From the NCBI GenBank assembly GCA_937863945.1, contig CALMIB010000388.1, forward strand, positions 1 through 9,877: a stretch of 9,877 nt of DNA, read 5' to 3'. Source of the stretch: an uncultured Longilinea sp. GTDB taxonomy: Bacteria > Chloroflexota > Anaerolineae > Anaerolineales > Anaerolineaceae. The notes under the pieces are model-generated. The model saw only the letters and a program-made list of their open reading frames with translations. It was not told the origin of the DNA and did not search any database. A program made the translations under genes and the position numbers. Below are positions 7,066 to 9,877 of this stretch, one piece after another (the stretch's first letter is position 1; each line of letters opens with the position of its first letter).

Positions 7066-8181
7066 TCAGCCGGGTTTTGGCAGGTCGTCGTTCCCGGGAG
7101 CGGGCTCGCCCGGCTCAGGTTCGGGGATGACCGGCATGACCGCCGGTGTTGGATAGGGTTCCCGCGTCACGGGCGCGGGCGGCGCGGGACGGGAAGGCGT
7201 GCCCAGGTTGGGGTAATCCTGCGTGCCAAAGCGGGAGAGGATGATGGCGCCTAACCCGAAGGCCAGTGCAACTGTCGTCACGATCCAATCAACGCACGGG
7301 AGGATGGAGATCAGGCTGGCTACCAGGCTGAGGAAGGCCGCGCCGATGCCTGCCGCGACCGGTTCGGCCCATTGCGCCTTGAACAGCACCGCCAGGCGGT
7401 TGCCGAGTTCAAGGCCGACGGCCGTCCATGCGAAGATGGCGGCAGCAAGAATGACCAGGATGCCCAGCAGGCTAAAGGGGATCAGGATGATGGTGATCGC
7501 CAGGATCAACACCAGGGCCGGAGCGACGATGAAGGTGAGCAGGCCGATGCCGGCGGAAACAGCCGGCGCGCTGGTGATGGTTTGCGTGACGCGCCGGGTG
7601 GGATGCGGCGCCAGCATGGCGATGAGCAGCGCCATCAGCCCCAGCGCCAGGGCGCGCAGCAGCGCCCACAGGGCTGTGCCAAAACTGCGGAAAGGCCCGC
7701 CCAACGCAGGTGTAACCGCGTCCGGGAACCAATCGCCCGGATTGACATTCGGCAGGTTGAGTCCGTCGGGGTCTTCGGCAATGATTTCCCCGGCCACCAG
7801 AGCACCTTCGGCCTGGTTGATCACAACGCTCATCGACTGGACGTCGCCGTCAACCACAGCCGTTTCGTTCAGATTCACCGATCCGCCCATGGCGCTGATG
7901 TTGCCGGTGACGTGGCCGGAAACGGACAGGGATCCGCCGAAGATGGCCACGTCTCCTTCAACCACGGCGCCTTCTTCGATGGCGGCGGAGCCGCCAAAGA
8001 CAACCAGGTCGCCGGTCAGCGTTTCACCGCTGCCCAGGGTGTAGGCGCTGCCAAAAACGACTTTACCGCCGTCCTCGGTGGTCACCTGGTTGGTGGGGTC
8101 CTGGGCCTTCACCCCGGTTGGCAGCGCGAACAAAACGGCCACCAGGCTGGCGAGGATGAGAAGTTTAATGAAGTTCTTCAT
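7066..8181 (-). CDS. Exported bactofilin-like (polymer-forming) protein with multi-pass membrane domain
   Basis: A 371-residue protein in three parts. A signal peptide (1-26, ending VKA) leads to a right-handed beta-helix-like repeat at about 44-135, with units such as LTGDLVVFGGSAAIEEGA, VVEGDVAIFGGSLSVSGH and VTGNISAMGGSVNLNETA; this matches the bactofilin/polymer-forming cytoskeletal type. Four or five hydrophobic segments follow (about 168-191, 208-253, 275-294 and 297-316), then a proline-rich tail (about 323-371). The signal peptide implies the repeat domain lies outside the membrane, unlike classical cytosolic bactofilins. I chose the ATG at 8181 because AAGGAG lies 9 nt upstream and a signal peptide follows at once; an open extension to 8259 has no such support. 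The gene start overlaps the anti-sigma gene end by 17 bp. The biochemical role is unknown; context suggests envelope stress. Confidence 0.78.
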   Translation of the reverse strand: MKNFIKLLILASLVAVLFALPTGVKAQDPTNQVTTEDGGKVVFGSAYTLGSGETLTGDLVVFGGSAAIEEGAVVEGDVAIFGGSLSVSGHVTGNISAMGGSVNLNETAVVDGDVQSMSVVINQAEGALVAGEIIAEDPDGLNLPNVNPGDWFPDAVTPALGGPFRSFGTALWALLRALALGLMALLIAMLAPHPTRRVTQTITSAPAVSAGIGLLTFIVAPALVLILAITIILIPFSLLGILVILAAAIFAWTAVGLELGNRLAVLFKAQWAEPVAAGIGAAFLSLVASLISILPCVDWIVTTVALAFGLGAIILSRFGTQDYPNLGTPSRPAPPAPVTREPYPTPAVMPVIPEPEPGEPAPGNDDLPKPG

Positions 8182-8713
8182 GGGAGGATACTCCTTTTCG
8201 TGAAATCCGCCAGACTGACAACACCCACGCAAGGCACAGGCTGCAGATCCAACTGGCAATAATGAACCAGGCGGCTGCCGTCACCTCGGGGGGGAGAAAC
8301 CGCAGCAGCGACTGGAAAAATTCGCCAATTTGAACCAGGCCGACTGCAACTTGCGTGGATGTTCCGATCATGCTGGCAAACAGATCGGCAAAAGATGAAG
8401 TGAGCGCGAAATAGATCAACAATCCTAAAAGAACCAGCAGGACTGCCCCGGCCAGTGCAAGGATGGTGATGCGCACCTGGCGGCGCTGCTGGCGCAGGCG
8501 GCGCGCTTCCAGGCCGGCCTGCCAGCGGTTGGAAAAACCCGGCTGCGGGCGGGCGGCTTCGGTGGTGCGCAGCATGTGGCGCACGTTCAACCAGGCTTCC
8601 TGCTGCCGCCTGCAATCCGGACAGGTTTGCAGGTGCTGCCTGAGTTCTTCTGCCTGAGCCGCGGGGAGAGGGGTATCTTCGTAAAGCCAGGAGTTAAAAG
8701 GCTGGTGATTCAT
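8165..8713 (-). CDS. Zinc-binding transmembrane anti-sigma factor
   Basis: A 182-residue membrane protein that should hold the ECF sigma factor encoded just upstream in an inactive complex. The N-terminal cytoplasmic part has the ZAS (zf-HC2-type) signature H27-x3-C31-x2-C34 in the sequence LRQHLQTCPDC. A basic linker (about 70-81, RRLRQQRRQVR) precedes a first membrane segment (about 82-104). After an extracytoplasmic stretch of about 40 residues comes a second membrane segment (about 145-168) and a short tail. Many ZAS anti-sigmas have one membrane pass, so the second is notable. The start at 8713 is chosen because AAAGGAA lies just upstream and it keeps the normal spacing to the zinc motif; an open extension to 8770 lacks support. 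It overlaps the sigma gene by 20 bp and the next gene by 17 bp, which suggests coupled translation. Confidence 0.87.
   Translation of the reverse strand: MNHQPFNSWLYEDTPLPAAQAEELRQHLQTCPDCRRQQEAWLNVRHMLRTTEAARPQPGFSNRWQAGLEARRLRQQRRQVRITILALAGAVLLVLLGLLIYFALTSSFADLFASMIGTSTQVAVGLVQIGEFFQSLLRFLPPEVTAAAWFIIASWICSLCLAWVLSVWRISRKGVSSHEELH
8191..8196 (-). promoter_or_regulatory. Shine-Dalgarno deciding the bactofilin-like gene start
   Basis: AAGGAG on the minus strand, 9 nt before the ATG at 8181 and inside the anti-sigma coding sequence. It supports the shorter start over the open extension upstream. Confidence 0.75.
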
Positions 8714-9287
8714 CCTGTTTCCTTTCTTTGCCGGCCGCGCGGGCGGCGTCTGCCATAAATTGCCGGGCAAGCGCCTGGCGGCTGCGGAACAGGCGGCTCT
8801 TCACTGCGCTGGCCGAGAGGTTGAGCGCGCGGGCGATCTCTTCCTCGGAGAAGTCGTACCAGTAGCGCAGTATGATCGCCGACCGATCCTGGGCATTCAA
8901 GGTTTCCAATAGTTTTCGCATGGCCAATTGTTCTTCGGTCTGGCTGGCCGTTCGCTCGGGATCAGGGGCCTGGTCGGGGAGCGTTTCTTCGAGCAGATCG
9001 TCGATCGCAAGGATCGGCGCGCGCCTTTTGCGCTGCTGGTCGATGCAGTAGTGCGCTGCGATCGAGAGCAGCCAGGTGGCAAAGGAACGCTGCGGATCGT
9101 AGCGCTGGATGTGCTGGTAGGCGCGCCAGAAGGTCTCCTGCGCGGCATCCTCGGCTTCGAATTCGTCTCCGAGCATGCGATAGCACAGGTTGAACACCGG
9201 ATTCTGGTAACGTTCCACCAGGCTGGCGAAGGCTTCTTCGTCGCCCTGCAGGGACCGCTGCAGCCACTCCGTTTCTGGATTGCTCAC
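8694..9287 (-). CDS. ECF-type RNA polymerase sigma factor
   Basis: A 197-residue group 4 (extracytoplasmic function) sigma-70 factor that directs RNA polymerase to a dedicated promoter set. Region 2 spans about 21-90 and includes EAEDAAQETFWRAY (44-57) and RSFATWLLSIAAHYCIDQQR (67-86). A variable acidic linker follows (95-120). Region 4 at about 125-175 carries the helix-turn-helix FSEEEIARALNLSASAVKSR (146-165), which binds the -35 box. No region 1.1 or 3 is present. The start is GTG at 9287 with AGGAG (9293-9297) 5 nt upstream. It is first in the operon, directly followed by its likely anti-sigma factor, and is preceded by a TGAAAC-N16-CGTA promoter that fits autoregulation by a SigW-like factor. 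Confidence 0.95.
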   Translation of the reverse strand: MSNPETEWLQRSLQGDEEAFASLVERYQNPVFNLCYRMLGDEFEAEDAAQETFWRAYQHIQRYDPQRSFATWLLSIAAHYCIDQQRKRRAPILAIDDLLEETLPDQAPDPERTASQTEEQLAMRKLLETLNAQDRSAIILRYWYDFSEEEIARALNLSASAVKSRLFRSRQALARQFMADAARAAGKERKQDESPAF

Positions 9288-9322
9288 CCTTGCTCCTGTA
9301 TTCAGGTTGATCTACCCTGATA

Positions 9323-9348
9323 TACGCAGGGAGATCAAAAAGGTTTCA
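9323..9348 (-). promoter_or_regulatory. SigW-type ECF promoter (TGAAAC-N16-CGTA) upstream of the sigma gene
   Basis: On the minus strand, TGAAAC (9343-9348) is followed by exactly 16 bases and CGTA (9323-9326). The -35 box runs on as CTTTTT, as in many SigW-type promoters. The predicted start near 9314 leaves a leader of about 27 nt to the GTG at 9287. The match to the known ECF consensus, placed just upstream of the sigma gene, strongly suggests the sigma factor reads its own operon. In the rest of the 227-bp gap (9288-9514) I see only a short imperfect dyad at 9421-9435. Confidence 0.75.
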
Positions 9349-9514
9349 ATTGCCTGGATGCGAATCAAGTCACCGCATGATTTTGGTATTTTGACCTCGC
9401 AAAAAATGACACTGGGATGCTGATCTCTCAGGTCACAATGGGCTGGCGGTTTGCTGGATGTTCCGTTGTAATAAAATGAATCAGAATTTGCCGACCTGGT
9501 TCCGTGTTGGTCAT

Positions 9515-9877
9515 TTAGAAGACGATTTCTTCCTTGCCGGTCAATTTTTCGTTGATGCGCTCCACGACCGTATCAAGGTGTTGGGGCTGGTGGACGAAAT
9601 CGAGATCGTCCGACCGCAGGGTCAGCACCGGGCACAGATCGAAGGCGCGGATCCAATCCTCGTAGAAGGAATCCAGCAGGTTCAGGTAATCTTCGCTGAT
9701 CGTGCTTTCCATCGACCGGCCGCGCCGGTGGATGCGCTCCATCAGCACCGGCACCGGGGCTTTCAGGTACACCAGCAGGGCGGGGGTGGGTAGATTCTTG
9801 ACGACCAGCTCAAACACGCCGCGGTAGGTGACGTAATCAGGCTCGATCATGTTGCCAATGCTGTGCAACGCGCGGGC
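9515..9877 (-). CDS. Deoxynucleoside kinase, C-terminal part (5' end outside window)
   Basis: This cytoplasmic salvage kinase phosphorylates deoxynucleosides (dAdo, dGuo or dCyd) to monophosphates. Only the last 120 codons are present; the frame is open to the right edge, so the P-loop and start are outside. The visible part has the family's LLVYLKAPVPVLMERIHRRG segment, whose RRGRSME (LID) contacts phosphate, then ISEDYLNLLDSFYEDWI, typical of Bacillus-type dGK/dCK enzymes, and an ending near FVHQPQHLDTVVERINEKL. The substrate cannot be told from this end. It is read in the same direction as the sigma operon and ends 227 bp before it; I see no clear terminator in between. Confidence 0.88.
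   Translation of the reverse strand, partial: ARALHSIGNMIEPDYVTYRGVFELVVKNLPTPALLVYLKAPVPVLMERIHRRGRSMESTISEDYLNLLDSFYEDWIRAFDLCPVLTLRSDDLDFVHQPQHLDTVVERINEKLTGKEEIVF

Noticed and set aside
8182..8259. Longer start for the bactofilin-like protein
   Set aside because: The extra residues would place a non-hydrophobic, Cys-rich stretch before the signal peptide and have no ribosome site, while the ATG at 8181 has AAGGAG at a good distance.
7223..8262. Long plus-strand open frames opposite the bactofilin-like gene
   Set aside because: Low-complexity, Arg/Ala/Gln-rich translations without family features, lying antisense to a gene with a signal peptide, repeats and membrane segments. They are shadows of GC-rich codon use.
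8714..8770. Longer start for the anti-sigma factor
   Set aside because: It would extend deep into the sigma gene without a ribosome site; the ATG at 8713 has AAAGGAA upstream and the usual distance to the zinc motif.
9421..9435. Imperfect dyad TGATCTCTCAGGTCA as an operator
   Set aside because: Only about five of seven pairs match, it is well upstream of the ECF promoter, and nothing else supports a binding site.

Overview
The window reads as a dense, GC-rich bacterial chromosome segment with short intergenic gaps and no tRNA, rRNA, CRISPR or insertion sequence that I can see. The mix of genes (argS, a cyclic-2,3-diphosphoglycerate-synthase-like GTPase, obgE-nadD, a zinc-binding anti-sigma factor, a bactofilin-like membrane protein and a 'toast-rack' lipoprotein) and the residue style suggest a member of the Chloroflexota, perhaps Anaerolineae. 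That placement is an inference; no decisive taxonomic marker is present.

Left half, + strand (1-5893). The 3' part of argS (arginyl-tRNA synthetase) runs in from the left edge. Its last codons are the first of three tandem hairpin units of about 30 nt that fill the gap to the next gene, a P-loop protein related to cyclic 2,3-diphosphoglycerate synthase. That gene ends at a strong intrinsic terminator. A consensus extended -10 promoter begins right at the terminator's tail and probably drives obgE, nadD and an Fsr-like MFS transporter, which are separated by only 17 and 6 bp.

Middle (5894-6176). A convergent intergenic region holds a long hairpin, best read as the terminator of the minus-strand operon, and a short minus-strand open stretch that looks like the eroded end of a membrane-protein gene.

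Right half, - strand (9287 down to 6177). A compact four-gene operon encodes an ECF sigma factor, a zinc-finger (Hx3Cx2C) transmembrane anti-sigma factor, a secreted/membrane bactofilin-like protein and a toast-rack (LiaF-like) lipoprotein. The first three genes overlap by 20 and 17 bp, and the fourth follows after 25 bp behind a strong Shine-Dalgarno. Upstream of the sigma gene lies TGAAAC-N16-CGTA, a match to the promoter type read by SigW-like ECF factors, so the operon is probably autoregulated. The simplest reading is a self-contained envelope-stress module: the anti-sigma factor senses at the membrane, the released sigma factor amplifies its own operon, and the two envelope beta-structure proteins are the output or part of the sensor. 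This is the best candidate here for an uncharacterised system.

Right edge. The C-terminal part of a deoxynucleoside kinase gene on the - strand runs out of the window.
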